NCBI RefSeq assembly: GCF_004027225.2
Contig: NC_044288.2
Coordinates: 5,879,719-5,943,718 of the forward strand
Direction: 5' to 3'
From: Strigops habroptila
Lineage: Eukaryota; Chordata; Aves; Psittaciformes; Psittacidae
DNA length: 64,000 bases
Under the pieces are notes generated by a model that worked only from the letters and a program-made list of their open reading frames with translations, did not search any database and was not told the DNA's origin. The position numbers were made by a program, and so were the translations under genes. Below are positions 45,722-55,684 of this stretch, one piece after another. Each line of letters starts with the position of its first letter. The stretch's first letter is position 1.

Positions 45722-48700
45722 CTGTAACAAAGCCAGGCACCATCAGTGCTGCACAGCACCCCTGTCCTCCTTCCACAGAAGGTCCTTTTCCCTTCTAACC
45801 ACAGCTTCCTGCTGCCAGTTGCTTTCAATACTGGTATTACCATGACAAGGTGCACAGGGTTGCATCTCTAAGATCTCCCCATAGTTCCCCAGTCCTATCA
45901 CATCCAGCCACACCAGTATAGCTTGGCCATACACATCTCCCCATTCCCATCCAACATGAGCCATTAAGACCAGAGATCTCAGAATACTGAGAAATATTAC
46001 GCACAACAAGTTTTTCTTAGCAAGACATTCTTCCCCCACCTGTACAAAGAGGCAGCCAGCGGGTCAAGACTCAGAATTCCTGCCTGGTGAGCACAGCAGC
46101 CAGTCATTTTCTAGCATGTTCTGTGCCTACAGGCAGCAGGGGCTGAAGTGGCAATCTGTGGGAGGACACGTCAGCCAGGCTGGCTGAGTCACTCCTGCTT
46201 TCAGCTCTTTCCTAGTACTTCTAGTAAGAAAGGTACTTACCCAATTCAAACAATACATCTGCTTTGGGAACACTGCTGAGTTCCAAGAATTCCTTTATTT
46301 TCTTTAGGCGCCTTGAAAAGGGTAAATCTTCAAATCCCAGCCTGGAAACAAAGAGTACAATGGAGAAAAGAGAATGTGAACTCAGAATAAACTGCACACA
46401 GCAGCGAGTGCTCCCCACAGCTACTTACGCTCGTGCGTCAGTGAGAGACTTATCATCTGCCTCTACATCCTCCATGTGGCTGATGAGCTGCTCCAGGAAG
46501 GTCTCTTTGCTGAGCTCTCCCTGCAGGGCGAGATGCACAGCCAGGGCCTGCAGGATGGCTCCGTTGTAGCCCAGGGAGTTGGCGTGGGTCAGCTCAGCAC
46601 TCAGCTTTGCAAACTGTGAACGAAAACACATCCTTGGCAAAGCTACCCGAGAGGTCCTGCTCAGACCGGCCTGACAGCAGGACTGCCAGAGCTGAGGTGC
46701 CCCCAGCAGCCAAGCACGGTACCTTCTTGACATCCTGGACATCAGAATAGGTGAGAGGGATGCCTGCCACCCTCATGGCACCACCATTGCCATAGGAGCC
46801 TTTCCCATTAAACTGGGCTCTTGCTGGTTCAAAGACATCGTTGCATTTGGGGCTCAAGAGCTTCTTGAAGACATTGACGACAGCCATCCCATAGCCCCTG
46901 TTGGGTTCCTTCTTGTACTCCTCAGCAAACCTGGTGTGGGCGAGAGAGCAGCAGGTGAGGCAAAACACACGGGGCATTGGGTCTGTTTCCAAGGTTTGTA
47001 AAGAGGTTGTTGAGAAAGGGAATTAATAACACGTGGGAAACCCCATGACAGTCAGGGTTCAAGTGATTCAGGTCTGCAGGGAAAGAATCTGATGCCCAAA
47101 AAAACAGTGTGAAAGGAGGAAAGGGTGAATAAACCATCACCTCTCCCAACCCACTTGTTTCCCTCTTGACTTTGCCTTGAAATAGAAGCAAACTGGAAGC
47201 GTTTCCATGGGTCACAACCACAAAGAAAGTCTTTTGTTCAAGTTCAGTGGAAGAGTTTTCTAAACAAATAAATGTTCTCTCTTAAGTGGAACCAAATGCT
47301 CCCAGGGCTGTGGATTCAGAAGGGAAATGGATCATAAACAAACTGGAGCTGACCTCGCTAATACTCACTAACTGAATTAAGGGAAGTACAAACACAAACA
47401 GCAACAAATAAACATGAAAGAAAACGCTTCTGCCATTTCTAAGCAGCATCTTCCACAAAGGTGGATATACCCACACAGCTGCAACACAGCAAGTCCTGTC
47501 CCACTTCATTTCAAGGCAGGCTCTGAACCTATGCTAGAGCTAGTGCTGCTTGGTCCAGGGCAGTGTGAAGCACACAGTGAATTACAGGATTAGCCATCCC
47601 TTTCCTACTTTTTTTCCCCCTTCCACAAACTCACAAGGACTTTGCCTTAGCCCCTGCCCCCTTCACAGAACATTACAGTGATTGCTTAATCAGGGAGTTT
47701 TGCCTTCACTAATAAACGCCACCACTCCGGCCCCTGAAGCTGCTGCAGTTCTTACCTCTTGGCCATGTCAACTTCATCGAACTCCCTCTTGGCCAGCAGG
47801 GACTGCAGCACCGACCTGCTCATGGCCGTGTCGTCCGTGTACGAAAGCGTTTCTGGAACAGAAGGTCAAAATGTAACGTGACCATCCGGGGACAAATCTG
47901 CTCCTCTCCGGCCCCACTGCCAGCACCTCCCTGTTCTCCAAGGCCTAATTCCCTGTACGGCTGCATTAAAACAGTACCAGAGGTTCCCCAGCACTCAGCT
48001 TTGTCGCTAGCTGTGGTCACCAGAGTAAGGCACAGAGCAAGAGACGCACCCACAACCGGAATGAGAGAGTGCATTTACAGACTAATAAGAGTCAAGAGGA
48101 AGTGTCTGACACCCAGAGGCACGTAAGGACAAGTGAGACAAGTCGCTTTCTCAAGGATCTTACAGCGCATGCTGACGAGAAGAGAAAGGGCTGTTGCATT
48201 CCTGGGCACGACTGCAACAGAACCAAGCGCCCTGAAGACCCTACGGGCAGGATTTACACGGATTGCTGCACAGCTCGGAACCCCAACAGGAATCCACCAT
48301 TGCTTGCTAAGAGTTAAACAACCCTTCTTGTGCTTCTCTTACTCCTCATCCGGGTTCGATACCTCTGTTCCTTGCTGGCACCCCTGCACTGTGACACCCG
48401 GTTCCCAGCACCCACGGGTGTCCGGGGGGGGTGCCCCCGCTGAGGTGAGGGGCAGGACTGGGGGCACCCACGCTCCGGAGGGGCTGGGGAGGGCACCCCA
48501 AAGCCCGAATCTGTGGGGTGCGGGGCCAGGCGCGACCCCCGCCCCGCTCCCGGTGCTCCCGCACACCTCTGCGGGCGCTGCCGGCCGCCTCCCCCTCCTC
48601 AGGCGGCCCGGGCGCCGGCTCCAGGCCTCGCAGGAAGCTTAGCAGATCGGGCAGCTTCACGACGCTTCTGCCTTCGAAGACGGCGCCCAGGCAGTCACCC

Positions 48701-48810
48701 AGCAGCGCCCCGGCCAAGCAGCCCCGGAACCGGCCGGGTCCCGGCCGCGGCCGCGCCGCCGCCCGCCCCGAGCCTGAGCCCGAGCCCGACCCCGGCCCCG
48801 CCGCCGCCAT
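45429..48810 (-). CDS. ADPRS: ADP-ribosylhydrolase ARH3, six exons
   Basis: ARH3 (formerly ADPRHL2) hydrolyses O-linked serine-ADP-ribose and poly(ADP-ribose) after DNA damage, using two Mg ions, in nucleus, cytosol and mitochondria. Exons (minus): 48810-48567, 47852-47756, 46930-46723, 46613-46429, 46341-46241, 45721-45429. All introns are GT-AG. The total is 1128 nt, 375 aa plus TGA (human 363). Visible family motifs are GCLAGALLGDC (30-40), Glu46 of the catalytic loop, YTDDTAM with Asp88/Asp89, the phosphate loop GKGSYGNGG (156-164), His193 in LTHA, and SLGGDTDTIATM with Asp325, Asp327 and Thr328. All metal-binding positions are present, so an active enzyme is expected. The N-terminus has an unusual Gly-Ser repeat (residues 7-15) and an Arg/Pro/Ala stretch. 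The gene is tail-to-tail with COL8A2 and follows TEKT2 head-to-tail. Confidence 0.97.
46241..46341 (-). CDS. ADPRS: ADPRS exon 5
   Basis: The acceptor is TTGTTTCCAG and the donor ATTGG|GTAAGT. It encodes residues 245-278, the family's variable helical segment containing FSRRLKKI. Confidence 0.93.
46429..46613 (-). CDS. ADPRS: ADPRS exon 4
   Basis: The acceptor is TCGTTCACAG and the donor CGAGC|GTAAGT. It encodes residues 184-244, including LTHANSLGYNGAILQALAVH. Confidence 0.95.
46723..46930 (-). CDS. ADPRS: ADPRS exon 3
   Basis: The acceptor is CACACCAG and the donor AAGAAG|GTACCG. It encodes residues 114-183, including RGYG, FEPARAQFNGKGSYGNGG and AMRVAG. Confidence 0.96.
47756..47852 (-). 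CDS. ADPRS: ADPRS exon 2
   Basis: The acceptor is TTCTGTTCCAG and the donor AAGAG|GTAAG. It encodes residues 82-113 with the metal-binding YTDDTAM motif and FDEVDMAK. Confidence 0.95.
48567..48810 (-). CDS. ADPRS: ADPRS exon 1 (coding part)
   Basis: ATG at 48810-48808 in context GCCGCCGCC-free CTACCGCGGTAGAAG-like leader; residues 1-81. The donor is CAGAG|GTGTGC. It is extremely GC-rich. The conserved ARH fold starts at RFRGCLAG, residue 27. Confidence 0.93.
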
Positions 48811-48824
48811 CTTCTACCGCGCCG

Positions 48825-48900
48825 CCGCCGCGCTCCTCCGGGCCGCCAGGGGGCGGCTGCCGCGGACACTGCCCCCTGGCGGCTTGGAGGAGCGCGGCGG
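48825..48900. repeat. 30-bp-arm inverted repeat with 16-bp loop
   Basis: Arms 48825-48854 and 48871-48900 are reverse complements at 28 of 30 positions; the two mismatches are adjacent. The loop is 48855-48870. The inner arm ends read CCGCCAGGGGGC and GCCCCCTGGCGG. The right edge of the coding start (48810) is only 15 bases from the left arm, so the structure lies in the immediate ADPRS 5' flank or 5'UTR. Confidence 0.95.
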
Positions 48901-49424
48901 CTGCACGGGCAGGGAAAAGCTGGCTCCCGGTTTCCCCCCGGACAGGGAAAAAAACAGCGTTTTCCCTCATTTTCGTTATCAGAACCGAGCCCCAGCCTGC
49001 CCTCCCCCGGGCACGGTGCCGAGTATCATGTCCCACCTCGGGGAAGAAAAGCAGGCCAAGTCCCGGTCCCGCTGCAGACACTGTGATTCCCCTTGGGAAG
49101 AACGTGCCTGGAATAGAAACAATAAAATTGAGGGCAGAAGACGAGCCATGCAGTTCACTTTTAACAAACCCGCTGCCATAAGGAGGCAGAACACGCTCCA
49201 GCTCTTGCTGTCGTCACTGTGCTCCCCCCACGAGGGGAAATCCCAACCTAAAACTTAAAAGGAGCCGGGAGTGGGGACAAACAGGGAGCGGATCCGGGTG
49301 GCTGCCAGCCCCACACCGTCCCATTCCCGAGCCCTGCCTCTGAAGGACTTTCAACCACTCAAGAGCCCAGATGGATCCAATCCCTGCTATAAAACACTTC
49401 CGATGCTGTCAGATGGCAAGTCGT

Positions 49425-49567
49425 CTTGGGGACAGACTCTTTTTATTGTTTGTAACGCTCCCGGGAGCATCATACAGGGATGGGGGGCACAGACAGTTAT
49501 ATAATAAACTAGGAGGAGGGAGCAGAATTCCATTCTCCTAACACGACACAGATGTCCGCCTCCCTCG
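49425..49567 (-). other. TEKT2: TEKT2 3'UTR (probable)
   Basis: A short 3'UTR runs from the TAG at 49570-49568 to just past the minus-strand AATAAA at 49447-49442. About 615 bases separate the inferred end from the ADPRS ATG. Confidence 0.65.
49442..49447 (-). terminator. TEKT2: Polyadenylation signal, TEKT2
   Basis: AATAAA on the minus strand (plus TTTATT), about 120 bases after the stop, followed by A-rich and then G/T-containing sequence. Confidence 0.65.
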
Positions 49568-49808
49568 CTACGGAACGGAGTCAGCAGCTCTCTCTTTCAC
49601 CAGCTCCTGCTGCCCGTTCGTCCTCGCGGAGAGCACACGGGTTGTGGCCCGGGGGAAAGTCTCGGCCTCGGGCAGAAACCTCTCAGAGGGGACCAGGAGC
49701 TTCTTCCGGGTGTCCATGCACTTGTTGTCCAATACCAGGGAATTTGTTTTGTAGCCAAGATCTGTCCGGATGCGGTGAAGTTGTCGGTAAAGAGCATCCA
49801 ATGAATCC
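49568..49808 (-). CDS. TEKT2: TEKT2 coding exon 9
   Basis: The acceptor is TTGTTCACAG. It encodes residues 360-439, including KTNSLVLDNKCMDTRKKL and VPSERFLPE, then a poorly conserved tail ending at TAG. Confidence 0.95.
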
Positions 49809-52800
49809 CTGTGAACAAGAGGCGAGAGGAGTTGGGTTCAGGCACCGCGTTCACTGCGCAGGTTGGGTGGGAAACACCCGATTTCCCACTTTCTGGCAGC
49901 AGAAACCTCTGTGCAGCGTTTGCCTTTACATGAAGAACAAAGGCAAGAGGCAGTTCCTGGTGCTGAGCAGCAGCCCCGTTTGGGGCTGTGAGCAGCGAGC
50001 CCACGTGCTTCCTATGAAGCATCCTATGGAGCCAGGCTGAGAGAGCTGGGCTGGGGCAGCCTGGAGAAGAGAAGGCTCCTGAAGGGGAGACCTTAGAGCA
50101 GCTCCAGTGCCTAAAGGGGCTACAGGAAACCTGGAGAGGGGCTTTGGACAAGGGCCTGTAGGGACAGGCCAAGGGGAATGGCTTTAACCTGCCAGAGGGG
50201 AGATTGAGATGAGCTCTGAGGCAGAAGCTCTTCCCTGTGAGGCTGCTGAGGCACTGGCACAGGGTGCCCAGAGAAGCTGTGGCTGCCCCATCCCTGGCAG
50301 TGTTCAAGGCCAGGTTGGACACAGGGGCTTGGAGCAACCTGCTCTAGTGGAAGGTGTCCCTGCCCGTGGCAGGGGTTGGAACTGGATGAGCTTTAAGGTC
50401 CCTTCAACCTAAACCATTTGATGATTCTGTGCTGCTCCTGGAGCGTGGCACAGATCTGCCCAGCCCTTCTCCTTCTTCCTCCACTTTTCACCCATTATTT
50501 TGTCCCCTTTTAGGACTGTCTGTGCTTAGTGAAGCCAGAACCAAGCAGGGAGCACGGGAACCCCCTTCACCCTCCCAGCACATGGACCTCTGCTGCCTCA
50601 CCTGCACCGTGCTGCCCAGCCCAGCTCCCCACCAAGCCCCAAGGCTTATTTCCACTCCTGAGCTGAACAGACACGAGCTCAGAAGCACAGCTTCTGGAAG
50701 CGCGCGAGCTCCAGGGCTGCTCCCAGCCATGTCCCTCACATGGGCAGTGCTGGGCCACCACGCTGCCCCAGGGAACAGGGACTTACTGTGACTCTGCCAG
50801 CTTCTGTTTGAGCGCACGGATTGTTCCCTCCAGCTGGTGCACCTCATCCGTTAGCCCGTACTGGACCTGCGAGGTGGGGAGGGAGAAGGCAGTGAACAGG
50901 GCTCAAGTGGTGTTTCCCAAAGTGGTGTTCTCTCCCTCCCCTCCTAGCCCAGCGACAGCACTAATTTCCTCGCTCTGTGAGGTGACTGCAGGACCCACAG
51001 TTCAGCCCCACTGTAGTTTTCTCCGAATGCATCCCCATTTTTCAGGCCAAGCCCCAACCCCGGGCAGTTCCCCCAATCCCTCCTGGCAGGACCTGATCCC
51101 GACAGAGGTCTACACGGGGCCGATAGGTGCGGGTCTCCAGGCGGGTGTGCGCCACTTTCAGATCCTGCATCTTCCTCCGAAGCTCTTCCTCCAGGCGTCG
51201 GATCTCCTCCTCCATCTCAGCAATTTCCTCCAAGGTCTAAGGGTACAGACAAATATTGTGAGGGACGGGCCGGGATACAGGCTGGAACACAGCCCCCAGG
51301 CCTCTACTGTGCAGGGAATACATTTTACACAAGGGCTGCTGGGCTTCTGAACCCCACTGCTTGTAGTCTGGGCTTTTCACACGGCCCAGGCATGGTGCTG
51401 CTGGTGGTTTATGACCACAGCAGTTGAGACCAGGGTTGAAGTTAATAGGCCAAAACCTGGCACTGCTGCTGAGAAATGCCTGAGCAGCAACTGGGACAGC
51501 AGAAGGATGCTGCAGGGATCACAGATGTGCTGCTTAACAGCTCCCATGTGGAAACCGTGCTCAGGTCAAGCAGCTTTCCAGATAACAAACAGCCTTTTGG
51601 ATTCAATTCCCACCCAAGGTTGTGGTTGATAAATAAAAAAGCAACATTTACGTTCTGCTCCTGCCATTTCAGTTCATCGTAGGCTTTTTCCAGGTCTCTA
51701 ATCCTCTTGCGCAAGGCAAACTCTGTAGCTACACGCTGAGCCTCCAGCTCGTTGTTTGTCTGAAGAGAGAAGAGGCTCCAGTCACACACATCTAGAAGAT
51801 GTTTCCCTCCCAGCTGCCAGCCAGGTTCTGGCAGCTGCCACGCAGCCCCTGCAGCCAAAAGTGATGGACAGGTACGTGTCTCCTAGGCTGCTGACGCCAC
51901 TGCAAGCTCCACAGCACCATCAGGCTCCTCTCTTACACGAGGAGAGGCCTATGGGTCAGTGCTGTCTTTTCAAAGCCTCCCTTCCCCTGGCCACAGCACA
52001 TTCCAGCCCATTCCCCTCCATGGGATCCAGAACTTCTGCACCCCCAAAGGGACTAATTTACCTGGGCAATGGCAAGCACTGTGGCTTCTCGGAGCTCAGC
52101 AGAGGTTTTCATTTCTGCCTCAGCACGCTCCTTGTTGCTCTGGCTGTTCTGCTCCCACTCCTCAACCGTAGTTGATCTGTGAACAAAGCAGCAGTTATGA
52201 AAATGAGTGTTTGCAAGCTGGTTCAAAAGGGACCACCTGCTGCAGGTCGAGGTGGCTTTGTGCAGCACAAAATGAGTCAGGAATTCTGGAGGCTGTGTTC
52301 TGTGCTATTTCCTCACACCAGCTGGAAACTGCTACCCTGTGGCTCCTGCACTGAGCCCAACAGCTGCTCAAACCAGAGGCACATCCAAACCGTGCTATGA
52401 AACACCAAGAAAGTGAAAATGGGGAGCAACACCCCCCCATAAGCTGTGCCAGGGGCTGATGCCACGCTGCTGGGTAGCCAAGCATGAGGGAGGCAGGGCA
52501 GCAAGCTCCTCTGGTTTTGTGGTGACAATTTAGATAAATCCCCAAAGTCTGTGGCTTCACAATTCAGGAGCCACAACAGATCCCAGAAGCCAGCTCCTGT
52601 CCGGAGCTCTCTCCAAAACTGCACCCATCAAGCTGGGATATAGCACAGAAGGAAAAAGCATCCCAGGGCTCTTTGAGCATCAGCACGGATGTGGCCACAC
52701 AAGGGCAGGTTCTTTCCTTACCCGTTTGGGACCCGAGTTGGGTTGACCTTGAAGGAGATGTTGGGAGAGTTTACGCTGAGGGATAAGCACATACGATCCA

Positions 52801-54844
52801 ATTCCAACGCTTCCATCTTGCACTGGTGGTCACTGCTCAGCTGCTGGCGAGCTTCTTGTAAGAGGCTGCAGAAAGCAGGGCTGGGGTCAGCAGGGAGCAC
52901 GCCAAGGGGGAGGCAGCTCAGACTTTCCAAAGCTTTCATCACCACATCAGTCATCTTTTCAAGATGAGTGATGAGCTCCTGCCTGCCCAGGGAACTCGGC
53001 CCAACTGGGTGAAGCAGCCTGCCTGGCTCCCCTGTGCTCTGCTCCAGCGTGATGCTGCTGAGCTCAGCTGCCCTCCTGTAGCGGTGACCCACAGTGGGTT
53101 AGGGACCAGGAGCTCTAACACCTCCAGGTCATGAACCAAAGGCAGGTGGCACAAGGTATCTTGTTCCAAGGATGCTGATGAAGTCTCTCCCCTGCCATGC
53201 TCTACCCTACAACCCCAAACCCCACAGACCTTGACAACAACCCTCAGAGGTTGCTCTGGGTGGTTCACTGCCCCTGGCCTGCTTGCCACTGCTCAGCGTG
53301 GCATTGGAGGCACGTTAAACTGCTGGGGCCAAGCAAGGAGGACAGAGCCCGGTCACATTTGCCTCACCAGAGCTGTTCGAAGGCTTCACTCGCTTTCTGC
53401 TGCAGCTCTCTCTTGGCTTTGTCTATCAACTTCACCTCCTTGTGCAGCTCCTCCTCCACAGGGTCCCTCACCACATCGATGGCGCGGCGGCTCTCCCGGA
53501 GCGTCAGGCACTCAACGGCAACGTCTAAAGGCAGGTTCTTTGCCTGGAGGGCACGTTCTGCTGCCTCCTTCACCTGGAAGAAGCAACCTGGTGGGTGGGT
53601 GCAGTCTCCTTCAGGGATGGGAGGAAGAAAGGAAGCAAAACCTGCTGATACCCTTGTTAAGAGGGGCTTTGCACTGCCTGTCTTGCTGTCTTGCTGAAAC
53701 TGAAACGTTTTAGCCAGTCTGGAATGAAAATTACAAAAGCCAAGCACATTGGTCTTCTACACCTGCTATTTGCATTGCCCCTGGCTGGGGTCTAATGACT
53801 CCAGGAGCAGCACCCTCTGGGGTTAGAACTGAAAGAATCAGAGAGAGGTCCCACTGCTGTCCTCTGTTTAAAATCAAGCAGTTGTGAATAGCGCTGCTAA
53901 CATATTTCTCATCATCCTTTTAAAAAACCCCAAACAACAAAACCAACCCAAAAGCCCAAGCACGAGCATGCAATGCACAGCTCCATGAAATGCCATGGCT
54001 CAGCCAAGAACACAGCGCTGTGCTTCCCACAAAGCCATTTCATCAGGTACGGGTCTTGGTATACCCGCAATAAACCCCCTCAAACTCCATATGGGCTTGG
54101 CCATTGCAAAAGAAAAGCCTCAATTATTTAACATCCCATGTTGAGAGTCTAAGTTGATTTCCAGCCATCTGTCTTCCCAACATACTTTGGCTAAGGCGTC
54201 GATTTCCGCATCTACATCTGCGAGGCATTTGTCCAGGGTCTCTTTCCATCTGTTCACGCTCCTGATACGCTCAGCCAGGCGGGTTCGGTTGTCGTGCTCA
54301 TCCCATTTCGCCTGGAATTAGGGGAGAAACTCTTGTTTTGCAATTATGAATCTTGCCGAAGCCTTTCCCTGTTTTCAGGATTGACTGACCCCTCACAGAG
54401 TACAGCATCATGTTGCCATTCAGTCTAATTATCAGCCACAAAAGCAGAGCACAGAAAACAACACAAGTTGCAAGGGATCCGAGAATCACACCCAGGGATT
54501 TCCTGACAGTACATGTGCATCATTGCATGTGGGTTTACAGGAAATAAATGGAAGTATTTAGCATGTTCTGCACAGGTGAAGCCTTCTCCTACCCCCTCAT
54601 CCATACACCCAGATCTTGACGCAACCCCGTCCTCCTCAGCCTGCTCTTCTGGCAAACCCAGGAGCAGCCACCCTGCCGCAAGACCCACCTGGTTGTTGGT
54701 TTCGTTGCGGAGAGTTCGCGCTTCCTGCCGGACTTGGTGGGAAGCAGAGCGCTGGCGTTCGGCGTCGGCAGAGATGAGGTGGGAGTTGGTGTGCCAGTCT
54801 GGCACGGTGAACCGCTGCCCCGGCTTTACACTCAGCGTGGCCAT
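49568..54844 (-). CDS. TEKT2: Tektin-2, nine coding exons
   Basis: Tektins are coiled-coil filament proteins inside the A-tubule of ciliary and sperm-flagellar doublet microtubules. Exons (minus): 54844-54689, 54311-54186, 53573-53368, 52865-52722, 52176-52062, 51759-51652, 51236-51093, 50866-50787, 49808-49568. The total is 1320 nt, 439 aa plus TAG (human 430), and all phases join without a break. It starts MATLSVKPGQRF with VPDWHTNS, as in vertebrate tektin-2. Conserved blocks include LRNETNNQ (45-52), WDEHDNRTRLAER, LQAKNLPLDVA, ECLTLRESRR, SPNISFKV, NNELEAQRVATEFA and CMDTRKKL. The tektin signature nonapeptide reads RPRVDLCRD at 324-332 instead of the canonical RPNVELCRD. Long Glu/Arg/Lys helices (286-316) are coiled coil. 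The last intron houses a CR1 insertion. RFX-type sites at the promoter fit ciliary expression. Confidence 0.97.
50034..50431 (+). mobile_element. CR1 LINE 3' end in TEKT2 last intron
   Basis: Plus-oriented CR1 tail, antisense to TEKT2. It runs from the GGCTGAGAGAGCTGGG block to a terminal GATGATTCTGTG and shares most blocks with the reverse copy at 30.7 kb. A minus-strand open frame that appears to extend TEKT2 exon 9 across this region is CR1 antisense and is not part of the protein. Confidence 0.96.
50787..50866 (-). CDS. TEKT2: TEKT2 coding exon 8
   Basis: The acceptor is ACCTCGCAG and the donor TCACA|GTAAGT. It encodes residues 334-359 (VQYGLTDEVHQLEGTIRALK). Confidence 0.94.
51093..51236 (-). 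CDS. TEKT2: TEKT2 coding exon 7 (signature nonapeptide)
   Basis: The acceptor is ACCCTTAG. The donor CAG|GTCCTG is weak, matching only GT plus the exonic CAG. It encodes residues 286-333, a coiled coil and RPRVDLCRD. Confidence 0.93.
51652..51759 (-). CDS. TEKT2: TEKT2 coding exon 6
   Basis: The acceptor is TCTCTTCAG and the donor AGAAC|GTAAAT. It encodes residues 250-285 (NNELEAQRVATEFALRKR, ELKWQEQN). Confidence 0.96.
52062..52176 (-). CDS. TEKT2: TEKT2 coding exon 5
   Basis: The acceptor is TTTGTTCACAG and the donor CCCAG|GTAAAT. It encodes residues 211-249, including ERAEAEMK and ELREAT. Confidence 0.95.
52722..52865 (-). CDS. TEKT2: TEKT2 coding exon 4
   Basis: The acceptor is TTTCTGCAG and the donor AACGG|GTAAGG. 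It encodes residues 163-210, including SPNISFKVNPTRVPNG. Confidence 0.95.
53368..53573 (-). CDS. TEKT2: TEKT2 coding exon 3
   Basis: The acceptor is CTTCTTCCAG and the donor CTCTG|GTGAGG. It encodes residues 95-162 with LQAKNLPLDVA and LTLRESRR. Confidence 0.96.
54186..54311 (-). CDS. TEKT2: TEKT2 coding exon 2
   Basis: The acceptor is TAATTCCAG and the donor CCAAA|GTATGT. It encodes residues 53-94 (KWDEHDNRTRLAER, WKETLDKCL). Confidence 0.95.
54689..54844 (-). CDS. TEKT2: TEKT2 coding exon 1
   Basis: Encodes residues 1-52. An acceptor CCTCTTAG lies 16 bases upstream of the ATG (AG at 54862-54861), so an untranslated exon lies further upstream. The donor is ACCAG|GTGGGT. Confidence 0.95.
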
Positions 54845-54860
54845 CTCGCTACGCAGGGGA

Positions 54861-55684
54861 CTAAGAGGGAGGGGAAGACTTCTGTGGTTATTCATAGAAA
54901 TACATTGGAAATGGAGATGCAGCCACAAACTGGAAAGTGCTTCAAGAGAAAAGCAGCAGCAAGCTCTAACCTGGCATCTAGTGTAATGCAGACACGTGTG
55001 CCCACACAACAAGGGAAGCACAAGGACAAGGGACCGAAGCCACCCCCTGCCCCAGGCCAGAAGGAAGCCCGGTGCACCCATGTGCCCCTGGAGAAGTGTT
55101 GTTTGCAGAGAGACAAGGAGCTGCTCACAGCACCATCTCCCATGTGGTATTTATTGAGCTTGGACAAAATGGCTGATTATTGCTCCTGCTTTTGTTAAAA
55201 CCGTGCAGGCTCAGCCCAGGGCTGCAGTCGCAGGGAGCTGAAGGCTCTGAAGGGACACAGCCACCCCCCTTGTACCCAGCACAGCCCTGCAAAACCGGCA
55301 GGAATTGTGGAGACCACTCAACAGAGGAGACTGCAGGTCCCCAAAACCCCACAGTCAGGAGGAGATGTGGGGCAGAGACCCCCCGGCTCCAGCATATCCC
55401 AATGCCTGTGCCCCCCCCAGTCCTCTGAGGCACAGACAGTTGGGACAGAGCTCCCTGAGCACCCCCAAAGACTGCTGGGGAAAAGCTGGGGAACTCCTGA
55501 AGGGAAGGAAGCCAGACAGTCAGGCCTTGTGCTGCGGAGCCAGGGGGGGCACAGGCGCCCTCACCCTGCCCGGGCTCCAGCCCAGCTCCTCCATGCCAGG
55601 GCCCTGCCGCTCCCTTGGGCCCGCCCTGAACCCAGCCCCGCCGCTTTCTCGGCCTTCCCCCCGCCGCCCGGCCGCGCTCCCCTC
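54861..55684 (-). other. TEKT2: TEKT2 intron 1
   Basis: The intron lies between the inferred noncoding exon donor (55686-55685) and the acceptor before the ATG (54862-54861). No recognisable coding sequence. Confidence 0.55.

Larger units (their letters stand above)
48420..48990 (-). promoter_or_regulatory. ADPRS: CpG island, ADPRS promoter region
   Basis: Dense CpG sequence spans ADPRS exon 1 and its upstream flank, typical of a TATA-less housekeeping promoter. Two opposed CTCF-like motifs (48843-48857 and 48871-48883) lie within it. Confidence 0.75.

Noticed and set aside
49597-50337. 246-aa minus-strand frame overlapping TEKT2 exon 9
   Set aside because: It reads antisense CR1 through the intron and then a shifted frame of exon 9; the spliced tektin frame is continuous without it.
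54425-55081. 218-aa frame around TEKT2 exon 1
   Set aside because: Only its 52-residue middle (from MATLSVKP to ETNNQ) is real; the rest reads into intron and 5' flank past a good donor and acceptor.
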